Below are positions 11,967 to 22,518 of a DNA stretch of 64,000 nt, piece by piece. The notes under the pieces are model-generated. The model was not told the DNA's origin, searched no databases, and saw nothing but the letters and a program-made list of their open reading frames with translations. Position 1 is the stretch's first letter; each line of letters starts with the position of its first letter. Source of the stretch: Jaapia argillacea MUCL 33604 (Eukaryota; Basidiomycota; Agaricomycetes; Jaapiales; Jaapiaceae); contig KL197711.1 of NCBI GenBank assembly GCA_000697665.1, positions 1,360,761 through 1,424,760 on the forward strand, in the 5' to 3' direction. The position numbers were made by a program, and so were the translations under genes.

Positions 11967-12050
11967 ATCAAGTTCCCTGGTGCAACAAAGTAACCATGGT
12001 TGGCAGAGTGGGGCGAGAGCAGGAGGCATTCAAGGAGCTAGTATCACAGT
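11967..12050 (+). repeat. Dispersed repeat, copy 1
   Basis: About 84 bp (ATCAAGTTCCCTGGTGCAAC...) roughly 85% identical to 26779-26862 in the same orientation. Both copies encode, in one frame, W-L-A-E-W-G-E-S ending R-S-stop. Here the frame is interrupted by an earlier stop, so this is probably a fragment of a duplicated or mobile sequence. Confidence 0.55.
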
Positions 12051-13058
12051 TATTATAATGCAGAAACCACACTGACATGAATTTCAAGGGAAACGCAGAG
12101 AAGGACCCCAAAACTCTTTCTTGCACACAGGAGACTCTGAGCTCTGGAACTTAGGGGTGCTTCCGTGGCCATCTACTCTCGATACTCATCAACGACGATT
12201 GTCGGTGCTCACCAACTACGGTCCTCGTCTCCGCCATGTCGGGTCTGCCCACCCCCCCCCATATCTGTCCCATGGCTTCGAAAACCTCCTTGACAAACGG
12301 TAGCCCCAATCTCCGTTGTTAATCAGCTTCGCCCACAGGCCCAAAGCTCCTCGTTCGACCTCCTCAGAGTTGCAGGAGCAGTCCATTCCTTCGCATCTGG
12401 CCAGGTCCCGTCATCGTTTACTCCCAGGAAAGCATTTATCAGTCAACCTTCCCTGTTTGCTTAGGTTTATCTACTCAATCTTTAAATTTGCTCTCTCAAG
12501 ATCATCTCGGAGTCCAATCCCCCCATCGAGTCTCGCCACATCCCCTCCTTCAACTCTCCCTGGTCTTCCAAGACTTCGACAAAGTCCTCGTCACGGTTTG
12601 ATATCTTCGAGTCTCCTAAGAAGACAATCTAACTGAATACTTTTTCGATTGGTTGCGACGTGCCCTATTCCCTTTTATCTTTTCATTGCAGGATCCATCC
12701 CAATCGGCCGGGTCCCATGCTCCATTCTATTTTACGTAGGTCAAGCTGCTGTTGTTGTGTACTATTTCGTTCTTCTTCCATATACATTTATTGTTTGTCC
12801 GATGCAACACCTGCCTTCCAGCTGTTGTTTATGAGACGAAACTGGTATGCATTCCGCGGATTTTCCCCAAGATGCGTAGGTGACATTGGATACTGAGTAC
12901 TCTGGTAGCGGGCTCTTGCCGCACATGCGGCCTTTCGCGTTATTACAATGACAATACATACCTGATCCAACATGTAAATAACCACAACGACGACATGTCA
13001 ATAAACTAAAGGGTCCAAAATCCCGTGCAACAGAGCCTTTCAGCCACCAACTCCATCT
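12051..13058. other. Intergenic, no supported gene
   Basis: Only short frames without splice support. A C-run near 12250-12262 and a hydrophobic 60-codon plus-strand frame near 12650-12830 are the only notable items; neither supports a gene. Confidence 0.4.
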
Positions 13059-15161
13059 TCAATCACCCCCTCCCCCTGCATGATCCACCTTCCTCAACCC
13101 CCAACCAACTAACACCTCATCCCCCCTCTCCTCCCTTTCCCTCCTCCTCCTCTTCGACAATTTCTTCGCCCTTCCTTTCCTCCTCACCGCAACACCATCA
13201 CCATCGCCACCGCCACCGCCACCACCCAAGTCACCTCCAAGTCCAGCCAGCTCATTCCCCTCACGAGTTTCCGACTCGAGTGAAGCAGGTACCGTGTGTG
13301 ATGAAAGTTTCGAAGGTAAAGGACGAGCCGCAGCTTGTTTGGCGAAATGTTCTTGCAGGATCACACCCAACAACCTCGGTTTCTTCTCCCTCTTCTCCTT
13401 AACTCTCTTCTCCTTCTCTTTGGCTCTCTTCTCCTCCATATTACCACCATCCTTCACCTCCCTCTCAACCCTCCCCTTCCCACCCCACGGACGAGGAGAC
13501 ATAGAATCAGGAGTCAACAACCCCACCTCCCCTCTCCTTTCTCCAACGCCAACCCTCACACTCCCCCCTCTCCTCCCCTCACCACCACCACCAACCCCAA
13601 CCTCCCCAAACTCGAATTCCGATTCTGGAATCTCAGGTCCATAGAGATCGTCGTCGTCGTCTTCGTCTGGAAGTGGATGTGGAATGGAACCAAGATCCTT
13701 CACGGGTTCAGACACAATTGTGGGTGCGCCTAATCGAGGCTCATCCTCATCCCCATCCCCATCAACACCTGCCTCTTCAAACCCAACTTCCTGACCCACC
13801 TCAGCCCTCAACCCAGGATTCAGAACCTCCATCATTAACTTCTCACTCTCCCCTTTCTCGTCCAACTTTCCCGAAAGCCGTAATTGTGATATCAGTTTCC
13901 TGAGATCTAGCGGTGGCGGCGGAGGTGGAGGTTGAGCTGGAGAGTTCGAGGCTTGTGTTTCTTTATCACCAAAAGTTGGACGTAGTATCTCTGTATCACG
14001 TCTTGTCGGCCGTCTCTCATTCCGAGGGCGCTTTGCTCTACGAGAGAATGATGATCCTCTACCCCTTGAAACCCTCTCTCCTTGATCCCATCGTCGATTT
14101 TGCTGGTTATACTGAGATGTTATTCGCAACGAAGAATGGTGTGTTGATTTGAAACGTTTGGGGGAGCGGAGGTCGAGGTGGGGTGGATTGAAATTATGTT
14201 CGGGACGGGAGGGTAGGGGATGGGAGGTTGGGGGCACGCGGGTGGGAGAGGTACGCGGGTGATAGTTGGTCGTGGGTACGGTATGACTTGAAGACGAAGT
14301 TGGCGAGGGGTGCGATGAGAGTCGATGAGAGGGTGAGATGGATGGGTGATTGGATGTGGGAGGCGTCATGATGTTTGAGGTGGAGGGTATAGCAGACGGG
14401 GGCGCGATGGGATTGGAAGGAGGGTTGGAGGGTGGATCGTTGTGGGATGGTGTCTTGCGTTTCGCTGGGATGAAAGGGTTAGGTGCAGAGTTTGATGAAG
14501 GTTGGTGACTGAGGTCAGGTCGATGGGTAGGCGGTAGAGGTTGATGTTGATGAATCGGCGCAGCTCTGGGAGGGGTGTGAGGTTGTAGTGGAGCCGATTC
14601 ACGTTTAATAGGTGGAGTCGGAGGTCGGGTAGTAGGGAGAGAAGTTGAGGACCGACTGGGATTTGGAGTTGGTAGTGTACGCGATGACGCTGTCCTAGTA
14701 GATGCAAATCTTGATTGGCTCGTCTGGGGGCGAGATGGGGGTGGGGAAATGATGGAGATATCGTCATCTTCGTCGTCGGAAAGCAAACTGATAACCTCGA
14801 CCTCTTTCGGCTTTCCCTTCGGATGTGTTGGGTTCGTGTGATGACCATTTTTACAAGAGGCACAAACCCAGGACTCCATACCCTCATCGAGGTTGTTCTC
14901 TGTGGAGGCGGCGATGCGATGCACGAGCTCTTTGTCGGATACAAATGGCCTGTGACACCCTGGCAAGAAATTCAGCGGAGCAACAGAGTCCAGTGAGGGC
15001 TCGGACGCACTGTGGTGATAATAGACGTCGCATCTGCAGCACTTCATCAAGAACTTCAGCGGGCCAGAGTCACCGGAGCCACAGACGGAGCATCTTGGCA
15101 GCGCAGGGAGGTTCACTTGCGCCATGAACTCTTTCAGCGTAGGCAGCCGACGTGGTTTCAT
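13059..15161 (-). CDS. PHD-finger protein with long disordered region
   Basis: ATG at 15159-15161 gives MKPRRLPTLKEFMAQVNLPA followed by a PHD-type zinc finger: C-S-V-C, C-C-R-C, then His-x2-Cys and W-V-C-A-S-C. The His-Cys pair appears only after removing a 51-nt intron at 14960-15010 (GTGCGT...CCAG), which gives YYHHRCHRPF; the unspliced frame is open too but breaks the finger. The remaining roughly 600 residues are Pro/Ser-rich, with an acidic DDEDDD segment, an Arg-rich patch (RRAKRPRNERRPTRRD), a Lys/Glu coiled region and a Gly-rich tail. Spliced length is 683 residues. PHD fingers usually read histone H3 tails, so a chromatin role is inferred. The rest of the protein matches nothing I know. 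Confidence 0.75.
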   Translation of the reverse strand: MKPRRLPTLKEFMAQVNLPALPRCSVCGSGDSGPLKFLMKCCRCDVYYHHSASEPSLDSVAPLNFLPGCHRPFVSDKELVHRIAASTENNLDEGMESWVCASCKNGHHTNPTHPKGKPKEVEVISLLSDDEDDDISIISPPPSRPQTSQSRFASTRTASSRTLPTPNPSRSSTSLPTTRPPTPPIKRESAPLQPHTPPRAAPIHQHQPLPPTHRPDLSHQPSSNSAPNPFIPAKRKTPSHNDPPSNPPSNPIAPPSAIPSTSNIMTPPTSNHPSISPSHRLSSHPSPTSSSSHTVPTTNYHPRTSPTRVPPTSHPLPSRPEHNFNPPHLDLRSPKRFKSTHHSSLRITSQYNQQNRRWDQGERVSRGRGSSFSRRAKRPRNERRPTRRDTEILRPTFGDKETQASNSPAQPPPPPPPLDLRKLISQLRLSGKLDEKGESEKLMMEVLNPGLRAEVGQEVGFEEAGVDGDGDEDEPRLGAPTIVSEPVKDLGSIPHPLPDEDDDDDLYGPEIPESEFEFGEVGVGGGGEGRRGGSVRVGVGERRGEVGLLTPDSMSPRPWGGKGRVEREVKDGGNMEEKRAKEKEKRVKEKREKKPRLLGVILQEHFAKQAAARPLPSKLSSHTVPASLESETREGNELAGLGGDLGGGGGGGDGDGVAVRRKGRAKKLSKRRRREREERGDEVLVGWGLRKVDHAGGGGD

Positions 15162-15306
15162 TCATCGCCTGAGGTTGGCCATAGGTGTTGGGAGTCCGAG
15201 TTCGTTGGGTTAGGGTCTGTCACGTGTTGCATAGACACGTGATGGTCACAGCGTGTGCTCAACCACGTGCCGATCGCGCTTGTCATTCATCACGGCTATG
15301 CTTCGC

Positions 15307-15880
15307 CTATGTATGCAGTCGAAAGTCCAGTATCGGCAGATCCCCTTCACAACGAATATCCAACAAACCACACCGAATCCTCTCCATAGTCCTCTCCCCA
15401 AACTCCCCCGCTTCCCGCTCCATAACCCCCATCCCACCTCTCAACCACACAACCCACTCTCCCACAAGAACAGAAACAGCATCAACAACCCAAACTCGAC
15501 AATTCTCCCTCATCGGCACCTTCTCCAAAATAGCCTGGAGACGCTCAACCGTTTTCTCATGTTCTGATTTCTCGAATTTCGCAAGGAGGACTCGGGCGAT
15601 GAGTGAGATGTCTCGCACTTGGTTTACTTGTCGTCTTCGGAATCGCCACTCGCACAGCCCATGGCCTTGCTCGAGTGTATTCGTAGCGTCCCACATGATA
15701 CAGTCGTCATCATCATCCAGACTAGGTTTAACAGGGTCCTTGGGCGCGAGGAGCAGACCCCAATGAAAGCCTACATCGGGTTAGCAAGGCTCGTTACGGA
15801 GCTTGGGATGGGGAGGACACACCTGGAAGTTCGTGACGATGGTTAAGACTGAGATAAAGTCGCTCTTTATTCCTCCCCAT
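15307..15880 (-). CDS. DUF6914-like basidiomycete protein
   Basis: ATG 15878-15880 begins MGRNKERLYLSLNHRHELPG. One intron near 15783-15824 (GTGTGT...TGTAG) is removed in phase to continue FHWGLLLAPKDPVKPSLDDD, and the frame ends at 15307 after LDFRLHT, about 177 residues. The pattern of an N-terminal LY-x-L strand, a HW-x-LL-x-APK segment, a central VRDISLIARVLLAKF helix and CRVWVVDAV later on is that of a family common in Agaricomycetes that I know as DUF6914. Its function is unknown; a small papain-like fold has crossed my mind for such architectures but I cannot support it here. Confidence 0.65.
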
Positions 15881-16075
15881 CGCAGCGTCGTGGTTGTGAA
15901 AGCAGAGCACGTAGAAACGCCACTCACCACATCTATCGATTTATTCTTGTTTGGTTTTGTGGACTGATATCAGATAGTCCAAGTCGTCGTTCCATTCGTG
16001 CCACAAAAGACGCACACAGTCAAAGAAAATAGTACAGACGTTCGAAACTTCTAGGAATAGCCCTGTCGGATGTAT

Positions 16076-17407
16076 TCAGGAACCATTGCCGCCAAACACT
16101 CCCTTGTTGCTCGCCGACAACTCTGCACCCAACTTGTACCCCATCACCTATCGTAGTTCGTTAGAGGTAGAACAATACTAAACCCATAGGAAAAACACAC
16201 CTTGTCCCAATCCAACTTCTGCCGTGTAAGCGGCAACGCTCTCCTCAAACCCTTGAAAGTCTTTTCGCTCATCTCATGATACACATCATTCAACGCAGTC
16301 TGGAATTTCCCCTCCTCATCTTCTATCAGAGCCAAAATCTTGGAATTCGAAGTGTTGGGGGAGGACACCGAGATCGTCGGAGGTAACGGGAATGATATAG
16401 TATGTTTCGTTTCCAGTTGCACCTTTTGTTTGGGGGATGAGGGGACAGATATCAGCCCTGTGATCTGTAAGAAAAGGAATGTATACGCACATTTCCTTGC
16501 TCATAGTAATGCACATTCACCAATATCTTCCCAGCCACCTTCTTCCCAGCAAGGTCCACAATATACTCAGAGCGCCATCGACCGGCCCTACCACCCTCTC
16601 AACAAGACGCCCAAACGAATCCAGGTGGTAAAAGAAATCAACTCACCAAAAATTCGACGGGTTATACTTGTTAGCAACGATTTGAATCGTGAATTCCGTC
16701 GATGAACCAGTTTTGGAGAAAACGGACGCGACGCCATCATGAAAATGTGCAGCGAGGTAAGTTAGAGTTGAAGATTCCAGCGCAGCTCTGGCGGGATAAC
16801 GTAGTTCAAGATTAGCTTGCATTACAACACACGATCACAACGAATGCGGACACACCTGAATGGTTCCGATTCGTTATCAGCTTCAACAGGCTTCGAATCC
16901 GAAGCTTCCTTCAAAAACAAAACAAAGCATTAAGCGCAAACAGAAATAGGGTAGCAAGGAAGCCTAACCTACAAGACTGAGATGATCAAACCGGAAACTA
17001 GTCCTCGAACGAGGATCCCAAAACCTCTCCTCACCCTCCTCTCCTTCCAACTGCGCCGCATCACTCACAATCGACTACATCCATAAATGAAGAGATCAGC
17101 AACGAATCCCGACCCGATGGGGGAGCTTTTACTCACCTGATGACCAGATCCAGGGACGTCAGCAACGATGAACTGCGCAAGGTTGTACTCTTGCAATGCA
17201 GGCAACACGCCTTCTTGTAGTGAAGCGTCATCGGAGATGATGTTGCGAACGTCTGAGGTTTAGGGGGTAGGAGGGTAGATGTGAGATGAAAGTGGGCGGA
17301 ACGAGGGGTAAGCGAAGGGGCTTGCCGTTGAGCACGTCGTTGATCTCTCCCGGCGGCGATTGGAGTAGGAACTTTGAAGCTGCTTGGATACGTTCCGATG
17401 CGTCCAT
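16076..17407 (-). CDS. CAP1: F-actin-capping protein subunit alpha
   Basis: Seven or so exons join from MDASERIQAASKFLLQSPPG to ...GVFGGNGS (about 290 residues, the usual length). Both family signatures are present: VHYYEQGNV and FKGLRRALPLTR. With the beta subunit it caps barbed ends of actin filaments at cortical patches. Other recognisable pieces are GERFWDPRSRTSFRFDHLSL and FTIQIVANKYNPSNFWAGRW. The first intron (17253-17325) starts with GC, not GT (AACG|GCAAGC...CCTCAG|ACG); the conserved DVLN-DVRN join demands it, so this is a GC-AG intron. The other introns are standard. Stop TGA at 16076-16078. Confidence 0.93.
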
Positions 17408-17732
17408 AGTCACAATCGAGATGGTAGAATAAGTCGTCAAGGATAGAGAGGTCTCAACGTCGAAGTTGTAAGTAGATGCGGACGGAGATCAGCTCCGGAT
17501 GCGCGACACTTCTCTGATCTCGCAGATGTGTGCCGGCATGCACATCAAAGATACCAATGACCGGCGGCGCTCTGTTCTGGTGTCTTCGATGCCCTCTCAA
17601 GCACAGAACACGTAGAAGCATAATCTAAAGGATTGCAAGAAATGATACAACTACAAATTGCTCAACAAAACAATGTCCACCATCCCCCATACAACAAACA
17701 CAACCCACAACCAGTGCTGGCGAGTACATTTT

Positions 17733-19627
17733 CTACAACTTCGCGCCAAATTGTTGCTCAGTGACACCCTTGCCCATCGCAGCGGTAGAAGAGACACCAC
17801 CAGTAACAGTCTTGAGGAGGTTATCAGCGTAATCGGCACCGCTCCACTGTGAACGATAAACTGCATGAGCAATGGATAGGAGAGACAGGGAAACGCAAGT
17901 ACCTTCTGATGGGTGAGGACATCACAGCCGATCTCACGTTCCTTGCGTTGAATGAGTTCGACATAAGCTTTCATTCCGTCAGTCGCGAAGTTCTTGGCGA
18001 ACAAGTCCGAGATGTAGGCGTTCGAGTGCAAGCCGCCGAGCTAATTGATGGGCACCAAATCAGTAAGGATAGCAGATCAACCAAAGGAGGCGCTTACCGT
18101 GATGAATTGCCAGCAGAAACCGAGCTTGCCCAACTCCCAAACATACGCCTTCATCTCCTCTGTACCAAGACCAGCGGCGTCCCAGTTGAACGAAGGGCTC
18201 AAGTTGTATGCCAACCATTGCTTGGGGTAAACGGCACGCACACCGAATGCAAACTCCTTCGCCTGGGTGAGGATGGGCTTCTTGGTCTCCATCCATAACA
18301 AGTCGGCATAAGGAGCGAAAGCGACGGCACGGTTGATCGCGCACTGAGTACCGCCCTGGTAGCGGTAGTAGCCCTCACGGGTGCGGGGAGTGTCCCAGTT
18401 CCAGTAGGGAACGTTCTTCAGACCGAACTCGTGTTGCGCAATGTGGACGGCCTCGCCGTAGGAAAGGTGAGCAACCTTGGAGGTGAACCTGTCGAGAGTG
18501 ACTTCGGAAGCATGTGTCTGCGCACGGAGGGCGTTAACGAGGGTCACGGAGTACAGCTGGAGGTTGGCAGCTTGAATCCATTCATCTTCAACGGCTTGAA
18601 GAGCGTCCGCGGACTTGCCTGAGGCCTCAGCCTCGTTCATAACGAGGACGAGCGGCTCAAGTTTGGGGTTGGTGGAGCCGAGGATGAAAGGATGGTCACG
18701 CTCGTCAACGTTAGTGGTAATGAGCGTAGCGGCCTCGGAGTCTGTTCGTGCAACGACAAGATTCTCGACACCCATGATATCGAATTGTAAGCGGATGGCA
18801 ACAAGGCGGTTGATGTGCTCCTGGATAGGGACGAGCACTTTACCGGCCATATGACCGCACTTCTTGGTGCCAGGTGCTTGATCCTCGATGTGAATGCCAG
18901 CGGCGCCCTTTTCAACGAACATTTTGGCGAGCTTCATGACGGCAGTCAGACCACCATGACCGGTATCCGCATCGGCGACAATGGGGCGGAGGTAGTCAAT
19001 GACGGGAGTGGATGCGAGCTCCGCCTCAGACAAGTTGGAGCGAGATTCACGCTGCTTGCGGTCATGGAAAAGCTGAGCCATGAAGAGATGCTCAACCTTG
19101 TTGGGGACGGTGTTCGAGGGGTAATCTGGTTGAAAAATGTGAACTTTACAGAAAATGACATTGCGCAAGTGACCCACCAGCAAGATCGGGACCAGGCTCG
19201 TTTGTGCTGGAGGCCGTGCTCGACGACTGCCAGCCGGAGACGTATACGGTCTCCAGGTATTTGGCCATCTGGGTAACCTGCACGGGGTCAAGACTGGAGG
19301 CGGGCTCAGAACTGAAACTTGGAGATTCCAACGACAAAAGGCACTCACGCGCCATAGGTATGGGAAGGAGTGCCCCTCTCGAAATGTCCAGAGAGGATTT
19401 TCCAAAGCTTCTTGGCCTGAACGTTGGAGGGGTACTGGATGGGAAGGGTACCCCGCTTCGACACCACTTGAGCAGCGGTATAAGGTCGCTTGACCCGAGA
19501 GAAACGCTCGCCCTGCGAAAGGAAGTTAAGCGATGTGGACCGATGTTCTACAACGTCGACGTACCTTCCACCACTCCTCTACTTGACGAACTTCTGCCTG
19601 GAAAACTGCTCTCTCGTTGCTGGCCAT
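17733..19627 (-). CDS. ICL1: Isocitrate lyase
   Basis: Starts [20 protein letters not shown] at 19627 and ends ...QQFGAKL at 17733. It cleaves isocitrate to glyoxylate and succinate, the first step of the glyoxylate shunt used for growth on acetate or fatty acids. The active-site signature KKCGHM is present, with DADTGHGG (Mg2+ loop), [20 protein letters not shown] and SPSFNWDAA. The long insertion typical of fungal enzymes is retained, and the length is near 550 residues. The C-terminal AKL fits a peroxisomal PTS1 signal, consistent with glyoxysomal location. Introns interrupt the N-terminal part (around 19505-19560, 19350 and 19185-19120) and the last third. Repression by glucose is known for the gene in other fungi; I did not find a decisive control site here. 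Confidence 0.95.
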
Positions 19628-20582
19628 GGTGTTGAAGGTGGGGTGAAAGAAAAGGATGAAGTGCCGTGCATCTATCTAGACCTCCGGTCTACTGTTATAT
19701 GTCCCCCCGACTCTGCATTTCAGCTGACGATCGTAGGTTCATGTGATTCTAGAGCAAACGCCATTGGGCGCCAAACCTTGGCCGACCGGAACATCCATCA
19801 CCATCTCCTACGATTTCCTTATCCGCTCTTTTTTCCCGTCGGTTCCCCGCTAAATCGACCTGATTTCCGTTCAGCACCGACCAAAAGACGCCAGGGGCTC
19901 CGCACTGAGGCCAATTTCTCCACATTTCATGTCCAGATCCACAGCTTCCACTTATCTCATCATCCACACCCCTTGCATTTGATCCGGGTCGAACATTCTT
20001 TATCTTCGCCATACCTTTCTGGTCTTCCGACAATGGCTACCACTATCCGTCTTCGTCTGTGCTTCCGATGAAGCTTTGCGTTCCAGTATCCTGCTTTCCG
20101 TGCCGGGTACGACGAGCGGCGGCGTTTGGCAAGGTTTGGGATCCTCCAATCGAAGAAGCTCTAAAGTTGCGTTCAAAGCTTTGCAGGCCTAGAGTCCCCT
20201 GGAGATATATCAGAACACGGATAGCCCCTTGAGGTACTTCGCCCGCTGTTTATGTACCCTCTGCTGCGACCAGGAACGTCGGCGAGTTCCAACCTCCTTC
20301 AAGCTTGGCTCGATCTTTCTACACACCTTCCTTATCTGGGCCCCTTTCCCAATGTCCTATTCATGAACGGCTATGAATATCGGCCAGGAACTGAACAAAG
20401 CCCTCTGACCATCATCTCTCTCTACTAACATCGATGGCTATCCACTCCCAAACAACTTCTCTGTATCGAATTTGCTCAGCTCCAGGAACTGGGGTGGCCC
20501 ACTCTGCCTCATGAATCTTCACGTGTTCCCTCATAGCCAATTTCCCTCTACTCCGAAGGTCGGAGGGAGACAAGTGTCTAAA
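19628..20582. other. Intergenic: isocitrate lyase promoter and ALG7 3' region
   Basis: The proximal part holds the ICL1 upstream region. One GTGGGG (19638-19643) fits the loose CreA/Mig1 consensus but is too short and too close to the ATG to claim. No gene or repeat seen in the remainder. Confidence 0.4.
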
Positions 20583-22382
20583 CTATCTTCTATCGCCGTC
20601 GTAAACGAGTCCTGCTAAGCCATAGCGTATCACGAAAGCTAGGACACTGCCCGCAACCTAAGATAGAGAGGAAGTTTCAGGACGGTATATATGATGTGAT
20701 CCAATATGATGGAAGTAGACGGACTTGTGTGCACATCAGTACCTGAACAAGATGCTTCTCGTTCATTGACCCAAGCCGTACCAACAAGAAGTTCAGGATC
20801 GTAAGGTTGGTGGTTTCGAGGATCTGACCGGTCTTCGGATGAACGGTTAGTTCCACCAGACCAAGCGCTGAGAATATATGGAGGACGAGAGTCGCTATTT
20901 TGGCAGGTGGCCGCATAAAAAGGGCTTTTGAGGGGTGAAGGAGGTTGGTGTTAGCGTCGAACCTGATAGCGTTGTTATTCTGGGGTTAGCAAAAATGGTG
21001 AGGCACGGATAGAACTCCCACCTGGGCACCCGATGTCTCGGACAAGGAACGAGTCCAAATATTTGCGGACACGATAATACAAAGTTGAAGATTTGAGGCA
21101 TGAAAAACAAAAGAAGTGTCTTCGAAAAGTGCGCTTGGATACCAACTACGGCAAAAGCCATCCCAGCAACATAACAGAAAGTGTCACCAGGGAAGGCACG
21201 TGCTGGGTACCTAGTAGAAGTTATATGAGGATAATCCAAAGGTGTTCCATCAAGGATCGAACCCCACCAATTATGATACATGAACCCGATGCACACACCG
21301 ACAAGGGGCAACATGAAATAGAGGCTGAACAAATGCCTCTCCACCAGCTCTTTGCTCCCATACGCCATCCCAGCGCTCCAAACCCCACCAACTTCAACCT
21401 CGGCTTGGCTGCCGAGCAGATGTAGCGGTATCCGGAAGTCGATCGGCCAAGGGAGGTAGAGGAGGTCGTTGATGATGACGGAAATCGCGATTATAAGTGC
21501 TTGGCTGACTTCGGAACCGTTTATTCCTGCTAGGATGTTGATGCTATTCGTTGAGAATGTGGAGAGCAATGCCATATAGAGGTAGTATAAGGGACCTTGG
21601 GAGACATTCCATCAGGTCAAAACGCGAATGTAACTATAAGCTTGACTCACCCAAATTCACGAGGCGACCAAGAATGCCGCGGAAAGGTAAAGGCACAACA
21701 ACGTTGGTATTTCCTTGCTCGGCGTAGTAGACCATAAGCAGGGGAATGGACCCAATGATGGGGATTGGAACTTTATGTCTCCACCGTATGTCAAATATGT
21801 CATCCAAGAAGCCAAGCAAGGTCGCCACAAGCAATGCAAGGAGGGAAGAGAGGTATATTGATAACTGAGGGAACCGAGTTCATTGGAAACGCGCACGGAA
21901 ACGTAGGAGAACACTCACAAAGTGGTGAGGAAATTCATTGATTGCTATCCCTTCGTACTGAGCACCTTTCACCTCGACCATTCGCCCATTAGCGAACGAG
22001 TTGGAAAATGGAAATGGTATAAAGAGCATCAGGAGAAGAATGTATACGGCAGCACAAACAAGCCCCAGACTTTCTGGACTACAAACAAAAGAATTCAACC
22101 AAGGCAGACATTTCTTAGGAGCAATGTAACGAACATTGGTGTGTCGTATGTCTTTAGCAAATCCCGTCCTTTCAGATTCGCTTTTATCAGTGTAGGTCCA
22201 AGTGCGGGCACCAGATATAGCGTCGCTATTAGCGCAATGATGGAGAACCCGATGGATGTATACAAAGCTGGCAGCTGTGGCACGGGATCCAGGAGAGGTC
22301 GCACAATAAACCATCCGGCTACAGGCAGCAAGGACAGCGACAAGACGGTTGAGAGAGGGCGAGGGCGTGGCCCGTCAGGCAT
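20583..22382 (-). CDS. ALG7: UDP-GlcNAc:dolichyl-phosphate GlcNAc-1-phosphotransferase
   Basis: The first enzyme of N-glycan assembly in the ER, transferring GlcNAc-1-P from UDP-GlcNAc to dolichyl phosphate; it is the tunicamycin target. From [20 protein letters not shown] the exons give a polytopic protein with catalytic [20 protein letters not shown] (DDxxD) and [20 protein letters not shown]. The conserved loops [37 protein letters not shown] and SPRH-like [15 protein letters not shown] follow. The terminal intron near 20625-20690 is removed to end [12 protein letters not shown]-like [19 protein letters not shown]. An upstream ATG near 22450 runs into a stop, so the ATG at 22380-22382 is used. 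It shares a 136-bp promoter with the SET-TAD3 gene. Confidence 0.92.
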
Positions 22383-22518
22383 ATCTGCGTCTAGCTGGCC
22401 AACGAGTCCAGTGTGTTCTTGGGAAACCTAAGGATTCTGAGCAAAGACATCTCAGCTTTAGCCTTTCCCTCGACGTGTCGCTCGCGTGTCGGAAGCGCTT
22501 ATCGGCAGCGGATGCCGG
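22383..22518. promoter_or_regulatory. Divergent promoter between ALG7 and the SET-TAD3 gene
   Basis: 136 bp separate the two ATGs, so both core promoters must overlap here or extend into the opposite 5' leader. No TATA box is evident. Confidence 0.45.

Noticed and set aside
11967-12050. tRNA-derived SINE (TGGCAGAGTGGGG looks like an A box)
   Set aside because: No B box downstream in either copy and no tail; the shared reading frame fits a gene fragment better.
13294-14152. Plus-strand open frames across the PHD gene
   Set aside because: Antisense shadows of a low-complexity coding region; codon use and the zinc finger support the minus strand.
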